DNA of 64,000 bases from Thermoanaerobacteraceae bacterium (GTDB lineage Bacteria; Bacillota; JADQBR01): positions 144,758 to 208,757 of the forward strand of contig JACDOG010000003.1 of NCBI GenBank assembly GCA_017656305.1, given 5' to 3'. Position numbers and translations under genes: made by a program. Positions 30,105 to 39,460 of the stretch are shown here, piece by piece (the first letter of the stretch is position 1; each line of letters begins with the position of its first letter). The notes below the pieces were generated by a model that saw only the letters and a program-made list of their open reading frames with translations, had not been told where the DNA came from and did not search any database.

Positions 30105-31433
30105 ATGGCGAAAATTGTAACAGAAGTTCCAGGTCCAAAGTCTCAGGAATTGATGAAACTGCGTCAAAAATATGTATCCCGTGGTCCGGGTAACGTGACG
30201 CCCATCTTTATTGAAAAGGCCAAGGGTGCCGTAATAACCGACGTGGACGGTAATGAATACATTGATTTTGCCGGCGGTATCGGCGTAATCAATGTGGGCC
30301 ACTGTCCTGACGAGGTGGTAAGTGCGGTCAAGGAGCAGGTGGAAAAGTATATTCACCCCTGTTTCCACGTTAACATGTACGAACCTTACATTAAGCTGGC
30401 GCAGAAACTGGCGGAAATTACTCCGGGCGATTTTGCCAAAAAGTCAATGTTTGCCAACAGCGGTGCGGAAGCCGTGGAAAACGCTGTTAAAATTGCCCGC
30501 AAGTACACCAAGCGCATGGGAATTGTATCCCTGGAATGTGCTTTCCACGGCAGAACGTTAATGACCATGTCGCTGACCAGCAAGGTGAAGCCTTACAAGT
30601 TCGGTTTCGGTCCCTATGCTCCCGAAACCTACAAGATTCCTTCGGCTTACTGCTATCGTTGTGCTTTTAACTCAACCTATCCTGAATGTGGCATGCACTG
30701 TGTTGAGCATTTGGATAGATTCTTTACCACTGAATACCCTGCCGAGGATATTGCAGCTATTATTGTGGAGCCGGTACAGGGTGAAGGTGGCTTTATTGTT
30801 CCGCCCAAGGAGTTTATCCAGGGAGTCAAGAAGGTTTGCGAGGAGCACGGCATCCTCTATATTTCCGACGAGGTGCAGGCCGGCTTTGGCCGCACGGGAA
30901 AAATGTTTGCCATTGAGCACTTTGATGTAGAGCCTGACCTGATTACCATGTCCAAGTCGCTTGCTGCCGGCATGCCGTTAAGTGCGGTGACCGGTAAGGC
31001 GGAAATCATGGACGCGCCCAGTCCTGGCGAGATTGGCGGCACCTTCGGCGGCAACCCGTTGAGCTGTGTGGCCGCTTTGGAGGTTATCAACAAGATTGAA
31101 AAGGACAACTTGCTTGAAAGATCCCGGCAAATCGGTGAACAGATGGTGGGCCGCCTGAAGGAGATGCAGGAGAAATATCCTGCTATCGGTGACATACGTG
31201 CGCTGGGTGCCATGGTTGGCATCGAGCTGGTCAAGGATCCCAAGACCAAGGAGCCCGATAAAGAGTTGACCGGTAAACTGGTGAAAGCCTGCTATGAAAA
31301 TGGGCTCATTGCTCTCAGTGCCGGTGTCTTTGGCAATGTTCTCCGTTTCCTGACCCCGCTGGTAATTACCGATGACCAGTTGGAGGAAGGCCTGGACATT
31401 CTGGAAAAAGCCTTTGCAATGCATGCCAGGTAA
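30105..31433 (+). CDS. Class III omega-aminotransferase (GabT-like)
   Basis: 442-residue PLP transaminase most like 4-aminobutyrate or 5-aminovalerate aminotransferases; it would convert an omega-amino acid to its semialdehyde. The cofactor aspartate is in [16 protein letters not shown] and the PLP lysine is in TMSKSLAAGMPLSAV. The cysteine loop AYCYRCAF with two further cysteines echoes that of BioA. GGAGG precedes the ATG. A sigma-54 promoter and enhancer palindrome lie upstream; the permease and its own regulator follow. The exact substrate cannot be read from sequence. Confidence 0.88.
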   Translation: MAKIVTEVPGPKSQELMKLRQKYVSRGPGNVTPIFIEKAKGAVITDVDGNEYIDFAGGIGVINVGHCPDEVVSAVKEQVEKYIHPCFHVNMYEPYIKLAQKLAEITPGDFAKKSMFANSGAEAVENAVKIARKYTKRMGIVSLECAFHGRTLMTMSLTSKVKPYKFGFGPYAPETYKIPSAYCYRCAFNSTYPECGMHCVEHLDRFFTTEYPAEDIAAIIVEPVQGEGGFIVPPKEFIQGVKKVCEEHGILYISDEVQAGFGRTGKMFAIEHFDVEPDLITMSKSLAAGMPLSAVTGKAEIMDAPSPGEIGGTFGGNPLSCVAALEVINKIEKDNLLERSRQIGEQMVGRLKEMQEKYPAIGDIRALGAMVGIELVKDPKTKEPDKELTGKLVKACYENGLIALSAGVFGNVLRFLTPLVITDDQLEEGLDILEKAFAMHAR

Positions 31434-31458
31434 TTAAAAAGGTTTCAACACAGGGGTT

Positions 31459-31519
31459 GGGCGCTGGTCTTAGGTTGAAAATTACGACACTGGAGCCCCC
31501 TTAACGGGTACTGGCGCCC
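31459..31519 (+). terminator. Possible attenuator between aminotransferase and permease
   Basis: GGGCGC (31459-31464) pairs with GCGCCC (31514-31519), with a smaller possible hairpin inside, followed by TCCTTTGTTT. The run is T-poor, so partial read-through to the permease is likely. Confidence 0.4.
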
Positions 31520-31669
31520 TCCTTTGTTTCACTAAAACGGGTGGGGATATTACGTGAATATTACTGCCGCGGCAGACTGCGGGTAATATTTGCAATATTC
31601 ATATTTTATTAACAATAAAGACGAGAAAGAGAAAAGCTAAATTTAGGACTCTGGGAGGTTGGTAGCACA

Positions 31670-33079
31670 ATGCACAATGAAGAGAACCAACTGGTAAGGG
31701 TACTGGGACGTAGAGACGTACTGTTTTTAGCTTTTGGCGCCATGATTGGCTGGGGTTGGGTTGTCCTGGCCGGTACTTGGGTTAAGACCGCCGGCTCTGT
31801 GGGCGCGATGCTGGCGTTTGTTATCGGCGGCATTATGGTGGCCCTAGTAGGTCTGACTTATTCGGAACTGGTAGCTGCCATGCCGTATGTAGGCGGCGAG
31901 CATGTGTTCACGTTTAGGGGCCTGGGTACCAACTGGTCCTTTATCGCCACTTGGGCGATTATACTGGGGTATGTTTCCGTTGTTGCTTTTGAAGCTGTTG
32001 CTCTGCCCACGGTACTTGACTATCTAGTTCCCGGCTACCAGAAGGTGTTTCTCTGGAATATAGCGGGCTGGGATGTCTACCTGACATGGGCTTTGGTTGG
32101 TGTGATTGGTTCAATAGTGATCACTTACATTAATTATATTGGAATTAAGATGGCCGCGTTTGTGCAGATGGTATTTACCCTGCTTATTGCAGCGGTGGGT
32201 GTGTTGTTTATTACGGGAAGTCTCTTTAACGGTTCCGGGGTCAACATGCAGCCGCTGTTCGTGGACGGTGCCAAAGGCCTGTTTGCCGTGGTAATCATGA
32301 CACCGTTCATGTTTGTAGGTTTTGACGTTATTCCCCAGGCTGCCGAAGAAATTGACTTGCCTTACGGAGTAATCGGTAAGTTGCTCATTATATCCGTTAT
32401 TATGGCTGCGGCATGGTATATTCTCATTATTCTCGGTGTGGCAAGAGCTCTCACACCGGCTCAACTGTCCGAGACAACACTGGCTACTGCCGACTCCATG
32501 GCTGCAGTGTTCGGATCGCAGTTCTGGGGCAATATCATGGTGCTGGGCGGTATTGGCGGTATTCTCACCAGCTGGAATGCCTTCTATGTTGGTGGCAGCC
32601 GGGCTATCTACGCCATGGCTGAAGCAAAAATGCTGCCGGCGTTTCTGGCCAAGCTGCATCCCAAGTACAAGACGCCGAGCAACGCTATTCTGTTAATTGG
32701 TGTCCTGTCCACCATTGCTCCGTTCTTCGGAAGAAAGATGCTGGTCTGGCTGGTTGATGCCGGAGGGTTGAGCATTGTTCTTGCTTACCTGCTGGTGTCA
32801 CTGTCCTTCCTGGTATTGAGATACCGCGAGCCGGACATGGAACGCCCGTTTAAGGTGAGCTACGGCAAGGCTGTCGGGTATGCAGCCGTAATCCTGGCTC
32901 TGGGTTTTGTGCTGTTATACCTGCCGGGTATGCCTGCAGCCCTGGTGTGGCCGTATGAATGGGTCATTGTCGGCGGATGGACAATCCTGGGTATTATTTT
33001 CTGGATAAAAGCCCGTGCTACATTTGGCAAGACTGCTTCTTACGAAATTATGTCCGCTAAGCTCAACTTGAACCAGTAG
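31670..33079 (+). CDS. APC-family amino acid permease
   Basis: 469 residues with about twelve membrane helices and the APC-superfamily opening (RRDVLFLAFGAMIGWGWVVLAG), where the broken helix 1 carries the GAMIGWG substrate-binding motif. It probably imports the amino acid used by the adjacent aminotransferase. GGGAGG lies about 12 bases upstream of ATG 31670. No own sigma-54 promoter was found, so it is probably read from the aminotransferase promoter. Substrate unknown. Confidence 0.9.
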   Translation: MHNEENQLVRVLGRRDVLFLAFGAMIGWGWVVLAGTWVKTAGSVGAMLAFVIGGIMVALVGLTYSELVAAMPYVGGEHVFTFRGLGTNWSFIATWAIILGYVSVVAFEAVALPTVLDYLVPGYQKVFLWNIAGWDVYLTWALVGVIGSIVITYINYIGIKMAAFVQMVFTLLIAAVGVLFITGSLFNGSGVNMQPLFVDGAKGLFAVVIMTPFMFVGFDVIPQAAEEIDLPYGVIGKLLIISVIMAAAWYILIILGVARALTPAQLSETTLATADSMAAVFGSQFWGNIMVLGGIGGILTSWNAFYVGGSRAIYAMAEAKMLPAFLAKLHPKYKTPSNAILLIGVLSTIAPFFGRKMLVWLVDAGGLSIVLAYLLVSLSFLVLRYREPDMERPFKVSYGKAVGYAAVILALGFVLLYLPGMPAALVWPYEWVIVGGWTILGIIFWIKARATFGKTASYEIMSAKLNLNQ

Positions 33080-33112
33080 TAAAACGGGGGCTGGTGTCGT
33101 AAAACTTGCATC

Positions 33113-33146
33113 CGGGAGACCGAAACTGGACTCCCGCTTTCCTTTG
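33113..33146 (+). terminator. Weak terminator after the permease
   Basis: CGGGAG / CTCCCG stem around 12 bases, followed by CTTTCCTTT. Confidence 0.45.
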
Positions 33147-33154
33147 CGGACTTA

Positions 33155-33168
33155 ATGCATGGGTGCAT
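33155..33168 (+). promoter_or_regulatory. Enhancer-like palindrome ATGCA-N4-TGCAT (regulator gene, site 1)
   Basis: ATGCATGGGTGCAT, perfect arms, 126 bp before the regulator start. Confidence 0.55.
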
Positions 33169-33257
33169 GCGCGTTAAATGATATTTGCATAAAAAGGACT
33201 TAATGCATTTATGAGATAATAGACATCAAACTTTGAAATACGCTACATATTCATAAA

Positions 33258-33271
33258 ATGCTCCTGAGCAT
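33258..33271 (+). promoter_or_regulatory. Enhancer-like palindrome ATGCT-N4-AGCAT (regulator gene, site 2)
   Basis: ATGCTCCTGAGCAT, perfect arms, directly upstream of the regulator ribosome binding site. No sigma-54 box was found between the two sites and the gene, so they may mediate autorepression. Confidence 0.55.
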
Positions 33272-33293
33272 CATTTGCCGAGGAGGGGTTAGC

Positions 33294-35060
33294 TTGCAGT
33301 CGCTGTTGGATTCCATTCATAACGGCCTGTTGATGATTGACATTCATGCCAACATTCGTTTCGTCAACAAAGCGGCGGAACGGCTGCTGGGAATCGACCG
33401 GGCAGAAGTTCTGGGCAAGCCCATTAAAGAGGTGCTGCCGGATACCCGGTTAACGGAAGTTTTGGAAACGGAAGAAACCCAGGTCAGCCAGGAACAGACC
33501 GTTGACAACTGTACCCTGGTGGTCAACAGGACGCCCGTTTACGACGAGAGCGGGCAGCTGACCGGTGCCGTTGCCGTGTTTCAGGATATCACCGAATTGG
33601 AAACCCTGTCCCGGGAGCTTTCCAAGGTCAAGCAGTTGAAAAATGAACTGGAAGCGGTCTTTGATGCTTCTTATGACGAGATTTATGTTACCGATGGCAA
33701 CGGGATTACCACCAGAATCAACAGGGTAGGCGAAAGCTACTACGGTGTAAAAGCGGAAGAGATGGTGGGCAAGAATGTCCGGGAACTGGAAAAACAGGGT
33801 TATTTCAGTCCTTCGGTTGTAAGCATCGTACTGAAAGAAAAGCGTCGCGTTACCATCCCGCAGCAGACCAAGACCGGCAAGCAGTTAATTGTAACAGCCA
33901 ACCCGGTTTTTGACGAGGATGGGAACATTGTACGTATTGTGGTCAACTCCCGGGATGTGACCGAGCTTACCAACCTGAGACAGAAGCTGCAGGAGACGGA
34001 GAAACTGGCCGAGACCTACCGCAACCAGATTATACAGATGAAGGGAAAACAGGACCAGAGCGTGACCATTGTGGCCGAAAGCGAGCAGATGAAGCAGATT
34101 CTAGAAATGGTCACCAGGGTGGCCCAGGTGGAGTCCACGGTGCTGTTGGTAGGTGAATCCGGTGTGGGTAAGGGTGTTCTGGCCAAAAAGATCCATGACC
34201 TCAGCCGGCGTGCCGACGGTCCTTTTATTACCATTAACTGCGGCGCCATTCCGGAAAACCTCCTGGAGTCCGAACTGTTTGGCTACGAACCCGGTGCCTT
34301 TACCGGAGCCCGGAAAGAGGGCAAGAAAGGGCTTATCGAAATGGCAGACGGCGGCACCTTGCTGTTGGATGAGGTGGGTGAGTTACCTTTAAACCTGCAG
34401 GTTAAGCTGCTGACCGTAATCCAGGAACGAAAGGTAATGCGCGTGGGGGGCAGCGAGCCCAAACCGGTTGACATCCGCATTATTGCCGCCACCAACCGTG
34501 ACATTCAAAAAATGGTCAAGGAAGGGCGTTTTCGTGAAGACCTCTATTACCGGCTGAATGTTATTCCGGTAATTGTTCCCCCGTTGCGCCACCGCCGGGA
34601 GGACATACCGCCGTTGATATACCATTTTCTGGCCAAGTTCAATGCCAAGTACCAGATTAATAAGAAAATCTCTCCCGAGGCACTGGAGTTGCTGACCAAC
34701 TACCAGTGGAAGGGCAACGTGCGTGAAGTGGAAAATATCGTTGAGCGGCTGGTGGTTACCACCGACAGCAACGTCATTGAACCGGCGCACCTGCCTGATT
34801 ACATTCTCAACTCCAGTACCAGTGCCGGCAGCCGGGTTTATGTCATGGACCTGTGCCCGCTGCGGGAGGCTACAGAAGAGGTGGAACGGCAGTTGATAAC
34901 GAAAGCCTACGAACGTTACGACAACACATATAAGATGGCGGAAGTACTGCAAGTGAACCAGTCCACGGTAGTGCGGAAAATGAAAAAGTACATCGGTAAG
35001 GAAAACCGGCCGCGGGGTCGGCGACCGAAAAACAGTGCTGCTGTCCAGTTGGAAAGATAG
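33294..35060 (+). CDS. Sigma-54 enhancer-binding regulator, PAS-PAS-AAA-HTH
   Basis: 588-residue transcription activator that would open sigma-54 promoters using ATP. Two PAS sensor domains occupy about residues 5-115 and 125-240. The AAA+ domain has Walker A GESGVGKG near residue 287 and the sigma-54 contact loop GAFTGA near residue 334. The C-terminal helix-turn-helix contains VLQVNQSTVVRKM. No phosphoacceptor domain is present, so PAS ligand sensing is likely. The start is TTG 33294 with GGAGGGG upstream; the ATG at 33258 lies in the palindrome and lacks one. It probably controls the aminotransferase, gdh and acyl-CoA synthetase promoters. Confidence 0.9.
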   Translation: MQSLLDSIHNGLLMIDIHANIRFVNKAAERLLGIDRAEVLGKPIKEVLPDTRLTEVLETEETQVSQEQTVDNCTLVVNRTPVYDESGQLTGAVAVFQDITELETLSRELSKVKQLKNELEAVFDASYDEIYVTDGNGITTRINRVGESYYGVKAEEMVGKNVRELEKQGYFSPSVVSIVLKEKRRVTIPQQTKTGKQLIVTANPVFDEDGNIVRIVVNSRDVTELTNLRQKLQETEKLAETYRNQIIQMKGKQDQSVTIVAESEQMKQILEMVTRVAQVESTVLLVGESGVGKGVLAKKIHDLSRRADGPFITINCGAIPENLLESELFGYEPGAFTGARKEGKKGLIEMADGGTLLLDEVGELPLNLQVKLLTVIQERKVMRVGGSEPKPVDIRIIAATNRDIQKMVKEGRFREDLYYRLNVIPVIVPPLRHRREDIPPLIYHFLAKFNAKYQINKKISPEALELLTNYQWKGNVREVENIVERLVVTTDSNVIEPAHLPDYILNSSTSAGSRVYVMDLCPLREATEEVERQLITKAYERYDNTYKMAEVLQVNQSTVVRKMKKYIGKENRPRGRRPKNSAAVQLER

Positions 35061-35096
35061 TTATGTAAACATTAAAAAGGAAGTCTCTGGATAAAG

Positions 35097-35418
35097 GGTT
35101 TTTATCGAAAGTTACTGCGGGTAAACCTGACTGACAAATCCCTTTGGAAGAAATACCTGAACGTGTACTGCGGCGCTTTTTGGAAGGTAAGAGTTTGGGA
35201 AGTTACCTGCTGGCAAAACATGTTGCCGGTGATTGTGCCCCCCTGTGAGCGGAAAACAAGCTGTTTTTTGTTACCGGCAGTGTCTGTGACACGGGACTGT
35301 TGGGTGCCAGTTGGTACGGTGTGTGTTGACGGGTGGCTACGGCGGGTCTTACGGCGGTGGCAGGCTGGGGCCCGCCCTGAAGCGTACGGGCTATGATGCT
35401 GTCATTTGCAATTTTTAA
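35097..35418 (+). pseudogene. Degenerate N-terminal fragment of aldehyde:ferredoxin oxidoreductase
   Basis: Frame-hopping translation gives FYRKLLRVNLTDKS, then RRFLEGKSLGSYLLAKHVAG, a stop, then ENKLFFVTGSVCDTGLLGAS, and after another shift LTGGYGGSYGGGRLGPALKR and TGYDAV. This matches, in order, the first domain of tungsten aldehyde:ferredoxin oxidoreductases as I know the family. At least two frameshifts and two stops are present and the remaining three quarters of the gene are missing. A live enzyme here would oxidise the semialdehyde produced by the neighbouring transaminase. Confidence 0.8.
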
Positions 35419-35476
35419 TTAGTGCTCTATTGACACCATAGATTAGCCGGGATTTTTCCCGGCTACTGAAAATTGA

Positions 35477-35490
35477 ATGCACCGGTGCAT
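35477..35490 (+). promoter_or_regulatory. Enhancer-like palindrome ATGCA-N4-TGCAT upstream of gdh
   Basis: ATGCACCGGTGCAT, fully self-complementary, 199 bp upstream of the gdh sigma-54 promoter. Confidence 0.65.
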
Positions 35491-35688
35491 GCAAGTTAAA
35501 GATTTCATGCATGAGAGGCAAAAATGCTTTGTTGCTGTCTCCGAAATGAATGTACAGCATAAAAAGGTTGCAAATAAATGCGCGAAAGCATTTAAAAAGC
35601 AAATAACTGTCAGGGAGACAGTTTATATACTGTATACAAACCCTGAAATTACGCAGTTTTCCGGCAAATTACCGGACGAACGTCAAGT

Positions 35689-35704
35689 TGGCACGCTTAT
35701 TGCT
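35689..35704 (+). promoter_or_regulatory. Sigma-54 promoter of gdh
   Basis: TGGCACGCTTATTGCT matches the full consensus TGGCACG-N4-TTGCW with no mismatch, 62 bp before the gdh start. Confidence 0.92.
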
Positions 35705-35765
35705 CGCGTTTTTTGTGTGTAAGTTCTGAAAATGAAAAAAATTCAGTTACACAGGAGGGATTACC

Positions 35766-37061
35766 TTGAGTAAGGAGTTGAACAGCTACCAAATTGCACA
35801 GGAACAGATTAAGGAGGCGGTTAAAAAGCTGGGTTTATCCTCAACAGTATTTGACATATTGAAACAGCCGGAACGCGAGCTGACCGTAGCTGTGCCTGTA
35901 GAAATGGATAACGGCGATATCAGGGTGTTTACCGGTTACCGTGTACAGCACAACTCCGCCCTGGGACCCACAAAAGGCGGTATTCGCTTCCACCCGGATG
36001 TAACATTGGATGAGGTTCGCGCTCTGGCTTTATGGATGACTTTTAAGTCGGCAGTTGTGGGACTGCCCTACGGCGGCGGCAAGGGCGGCGTTGCCTGTAA
36101 CCCGAAGGAAATGTCCCCGAGAGAAATCCAGCGCCTGAGCCGGGAATACATCCGTGCCATAGCGCCAATAATCGGACCGGAAAAGGACATTCCGGCACCG
36201 GATGTTTATACCAACCCTCAGGTAATGTCTTGGATGATGGACGAGTACTCCAAGTATAAAGGCTACAATGATTTTGGCATTATTACCGGCAAGCCGGTCA
36301 TTGTGGGTGGATCCCTGGGGCGCAACGAGGCCACTGCCCGCGGCTGCAGCTTTGTGATAAGAGAGGCCGCCAAAGCAATCGGCCTGGATATGAAGGGAGC
36401 CACCGTTGCCGTACAGGGTTACGGTAATGCCGGCAGCATCGTTGCCAGGCTGCTCCATGAAATGGGATGCCAAATTATCGCAGCAGTGGACTCGACAGGC
36501 GGAGCATATAACCCGCAGGGTCTGGACCCGGTTAAACTGGCGGAATACAAGAAGGAAAACGGTACAGTGAAGGGATACCCGGGCAGCAAGGAGATCTCTA
36601 ACGAGGAACTGCTGACCATGAAATGCGATATTCTTATTCCCGCTGCCCTGGAGAACCAGATTACCGAAGATATTGCCAAAGACGTTCAGGCCAAAATTAT
36701 CGGTGAAGCGGCAAACGGGCCGACTACGCCGGGTGCCGACAGGATTCTCACTGAAAAAGGTGTTCTGGTTCTGCCCGATATCCTGGCTAATGCCGGCGGT
36801 GTAACCGTATCCTACTTTGAATGGGTACAAAACAACATGGGCTACTACTGGTCAGAAGAGGAAGTAAACAGCAAGCTGGAGGTAAAGATGGTAAACGCCT
36901 TCAATGAAGTTTACAAGATGTTTAAGAACAATAAGGGCGTAGACATGCGCACCGCTGCCTACATGGTATCCATCAGCTATGTAAGCGAGGCTATGCGCGT
37001 CCGCGGCTGGCTGGGTCAAGAGCCGGCGGTTGCAAAAAGCCGCCAGGTTAACTTGGCATAA
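35766..37061 (+). CDS. Glutamate dehydrogenase (Glu/Leu/Phe/Val family)
   Basis: Oxidative deaminase, most likely acting on glutamate and feeding 2-oxoglutarate back to the transaminase while releasing ammonia. It has the catalytic segment LGPTKGGIRFHPDV, the substrate lysine in YGGGKGG, the catalytic aspartate in DIPAPDVYT, and the nucleotide motif VAVQGYGNAGS. 431 residues. The start is TTG 35766 following AGGAGGGAT. It has its own sigma-54 promoter. Specificity for glutamate over branched-chain amino acids is inferred from overall similarity and context. Confidence 0.92.
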   Translation: MSKELNSYQIAQEQIKEAVKKLGLSSTVFDILKQPERELTVAVPVEMDNGDIRVFTGYRVQHNSALGPTKGGIRFHPDVTLDEVRALALWMTFKSAVVGLPYGGGKGGVACNPKEMSPREIQRLSREYIRAIAPIIGPEKDIPAPDVYTNPQVMSWMMDEYSKYKGYNDFGIITGKPVIVGGSLGRNEATARGCSFVIREAAKAIGLDMKGATVAVQGYGNAGSIVARLLHEMGCQIIAAVDSTGGAYNPQGLDPVKLAEYKKENGTVKGYPGSKEISNEELLTMKCDILIPAALENQITEDIAKDVQAKIIGEAANGPTTPGADRILTEKGVLVLPDILANAGGVTVSYFEWVQNNMGYYWSEEEVNSKLEVKMVNAFNEVYKMFKNNKGVDMRTAAYMVSISYVSEAMRVRGWLGQEPAVAKSRQVNLA

Positions 37062-37143
37062 ATCACATTTGCTACCATTCTCCTAAATATCTTTGTCTTG
37101 GGCTGGGCTGCCCCTGCTGGGGGTGGTGCCGGCCTCTTTTTTA

Positions 37144-37157
37144 ATGCAAAAATGCAA
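37144..37157 (+). promoter_or_regulatory. Enhancer-like site ATGCA-N4-TGCAA
   Basis: ATGCAAAAATGCAA, one mismatch from the palindromic consensus, 110 bp upstream of the next sigma-54 promoter. Confidence 0.5.
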
Positions 37158-37266
37158 GGAAAAACGACATATCCACAGCATTGGTGCAGTAAATTGAGGG
37201 CGGTGGAAACGGTGAGAGGAGGCTTTATTTCGGGAGAAATGCCTGACGCCGGAAAAGCGGGATGAT

Positions 37267-37282
37267 TGGCACAAAAGTTGCA
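37267..37282 (+). promoter_or_regulatory. Sigma-54 promoter of the acyl-CoA synthetase operon
   Basis: TGGCACAAAAGTTGCA: GG and GC at the canonical 12-bp spacing, 43 bp before the start codon. Confidence 0.88.
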
Positions 37283-37324
37283 AGAATATTTTAAAAAGTA
37301 AATCTGTAAGGAGGTTGTTGCGTT

Positions 37325-39457
37325 TTGGAGGCATTCTTTAACCCCCGGTCCATTGCTATCATCGGCGCTTCCAAGGATTTTACGTCCATCAGCGGTAAGC
37401 CCATCAAATACCTGTTGAGTCACGGTTACGAGGGCAAGATTTTTCCCGTTAACCCTAAATATAAAGAAATCGGCAGCTTGCAGTGCTATCCCAGCGTTCT
37501 GGATATTCCCGAACCGGTAGATATGGCTCTGGTTGCCATCAACTACAAGCGGGTGCTGCCGGTGCTGGAGCAGTGTCATGAAAAAGGCATCAAGTTTGCC
37601 ATTATCTTTAGCTCGGGTTTTGCCGAGGCGGGAGAAGAGGGTAAGCGGCTTCAGGAGGAAATCACCGCCCTGGCCAGGAGAACCGGTATGCGGGTGCTGG
37701 GGCCCAATTGCCAGGGACTGGTTAACTTGCAGAAAAATATCACGGCCTGTTTCAGTGCCTCGCTGGAAAACAAGCCGCTGGTTCCCGGGCGCACCGGGTT
37801 TGTCACCCAGAGTGGTGCGCTGGGTTATTCCATTTTCAATATGGCCCAGGAAATGGGTGTAGGTTTCAGCTTTATTGTCAGCACCGGCAACGAGGTGGAC
37901 ATCCACTCGCTGGAACTGCTGGAGTACATGGTGGAACATCCGGACACCGACCTGCTGGTTGCTTACCTGGAAGGGATTAAGGACGGCAAGTTATTCAGGA
38001 AGGTTGCTGGCCGTGCCCTGGAACTGGGTAAGCCTATTGTCAGCCTGAAAGTAGGCCGTTCGGAAGTGGGCCAGAAAGCAGCCTCTTCACACACGGCGTC
38101 ACTGACCGGCTCGGATAAGGTAGTGGATGCCTTTTTTAAACAAAACGGCATCATCCGGGTGGATGACATTCAGGACATTACCGACATTGCCGGATTATTC
38201 AGCAAAATACCCACCCCAATAGGAAAGGGGCTCGGGATAGTAACCACCTCCGGTGGTGCGGGCATCCTTGCCGCCGATACCGCCGTGGAACTGGGCCTGG
38301 AGGTGCCCGAACTAACTGAGGAAACCAGGATGAAAATCAGCAAGGTAATTCCCGACTACGGTTCCGCCATGAATCCCGTCGATGTTACGGCACAGGTAAT
38401 CAATGACCCCGAAGGCTTCATGAATGTGCTGGATGCCATGCTGGACAGTCCGGATATTGATGCCCTGGTCATCGTGGTGACCATGATCTACGGTGCCGCA
38501 GGAGAACGGCTGGCCCGGGACATTGTCGACGTTTACAAGCGGGCGCAGAAGCCCATTGCCCTGTGCTGGACTGCGGGAGACCGGTTGATGGAAAACTGTT
38601 TTGCTATTCTCAGAAAAGGCGAGGTGCCGTACTTCAAATCGCCGGTGCGCTGTGTCAAAGCCCTGGGAGCCCTGATGCGTTACGGTGCTTTCCGCCGGTC
38701 ATGGCTGGAAAGTAAGGACGCCTTAGCCCAGGTCGGTGCTGCTGTCGAGGCGGAGGCGGCACCTGCAGTCCGGGAATTTTTAACTGCATGTGACAGCAGG
38801 TTGACGGAACACCAGGGCAAAGAACTGCTGTCCAGGTACGGCATTCCGGTTACTGCGGAAAAGGTTGCTGCCTCGGAGGAGCAGGCGGTAGCCATTGCCA
38901 GTGAGATTGGCTATCCCGTGGCCGTTAAGGTGGATTCTCCCGACATCTTACACAAGACCGAAGCGGGAGCATTGAAACTGTTTATCAAGAACGAAGAAGA
39001 ACTTAAAGCAGCCTTTCACGAGGTGCTCACGAATGCGCGTTCTTACAACCCCGGTGCCCGTATTAACGGCGCCCTAATTCAGGAAATGGTCCAGGGCGGT
39101 ACGGAGGTTATTGTGGGCATCAATAATGACCCGCAGTTTGGACCGGTGGTTATCTTTGGCCTGGGCGGCATCTTTGTGGAAATCTTAAAGGACGTCTCCA
39201 TGCGGGTGGCGCCGTTTAGCTACGAAGAGGCCCTGGCCATGATTAGGGAAATCAGAGGCTATGGCGTGCTGGCCGGTGCCAGGGGCCAAAGCAGAAAAGA
39301 CATTGCCGCCCTGGCTGACGTGTTGGTGAAAGTGAGCCGTATGGCGGTTGAGCTGGAAGACGAAATCAGGGAATTGGATATTAACCCGCTGCTGGTACTG
39401 CCCGAAGGGCAGGGAGTTAAGGTGGCAGATGCGTTAGTGATACGGAAGGAGGGCTAA
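37325..39457 (+). CDS. ADP-forming acyl-CoA synthetase (fused alpha-beta)
   Basis: 710-residue enzyme of the acetate--CoA ligase (ADP-forming) family, which interconverts acyl-CoA, ADP and phosphate with acid, CoA and ATP, often conserving energy in fermentation. The CoA-binding domain starts at residue 5 (NPRSIAIIGAS). A succinyl-CoA-synthetase-like domain follows with the phosphohistidine region SSHTAS, and an ATP-grasp domain starts near residue 490 (LTEHQGKELLSRYGI). The start is TTG 37325 with GGAGGTTG upstream. It is 3 bp from the CoA-transferase gene, so the two share a substrate pathway. Confidence 0.88.
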   Translation: MEAFFNPRSIAIIGASKDFTSISGKPIKYLLSHGYEGKIFPVNPKYKEIGSLQCYPSVLDIPEPVDMALVAINYKRVLPVLEQCHEKGIKFAIIFSSGFAEAGEEGKRLQEEITALARRTGMRVLGPNCQGLVNLQKNITACFSASLENKPLVPGRTGFVTQSGALGYSIFNMAQEMGVGFSFIVSTGNEVDIHSLELLEYMVEHPDTDLLVAYLEGIKDGKLFRKVAGRALELGKPIVSLKVGRSEVGQKAASSHTASLTGSDKVVDAFFKQNGIIRVDDIQDITDIAGLFSKIPTPIGKGLGIVTTSGGAGILAADTAVELGLEVPELTEETRMKISKVIPDYGSAMNPVDVTAQVINDPEGFMNVLDAMLDSPDIDALVIVVTMIYGAAGERLARDIVDVYKRAQKPIALCWTAGDRLMENCFAILRKGEVPYFKSPVRCVKALGALMRYGAFRRSWLESKDALAQVGAAVEAEAAPAVREFLTACDSRLTEHQGKELLSRYGIPVTAEKVAASEEQAVAIASEIGYPVAVKVDSPDILHKTEAGALKLFIKNEEELKAAFHEVLTNARSYNPGARINGALIQEMVQGGTEVIVGINNDPQFGPVVIFGLGGIFVEILKDVSMRVAPFSYEEALAMIREIRGYGVLAGARGQSRKDIAALADVLVKVSRMAVELEDEIRELDINPLLVLPEGQGVKVADALVIRKEG

Positions 39458-39460
39458 CAC

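Noticed and set aside
35163..35396. 77-residue frame starting MYCGAFWKV
   Set aside because: It is a shadow of the degenerate AOR fragment; the AOR motifs are in other frames.
35477..35722. 81-residue frame starting in the gdh enhancer palindrome
   Set aside because: It has no ribosome binding site, runs through the palindrome and the perfect sigma-54 promoter, and shows no recognisable domain.
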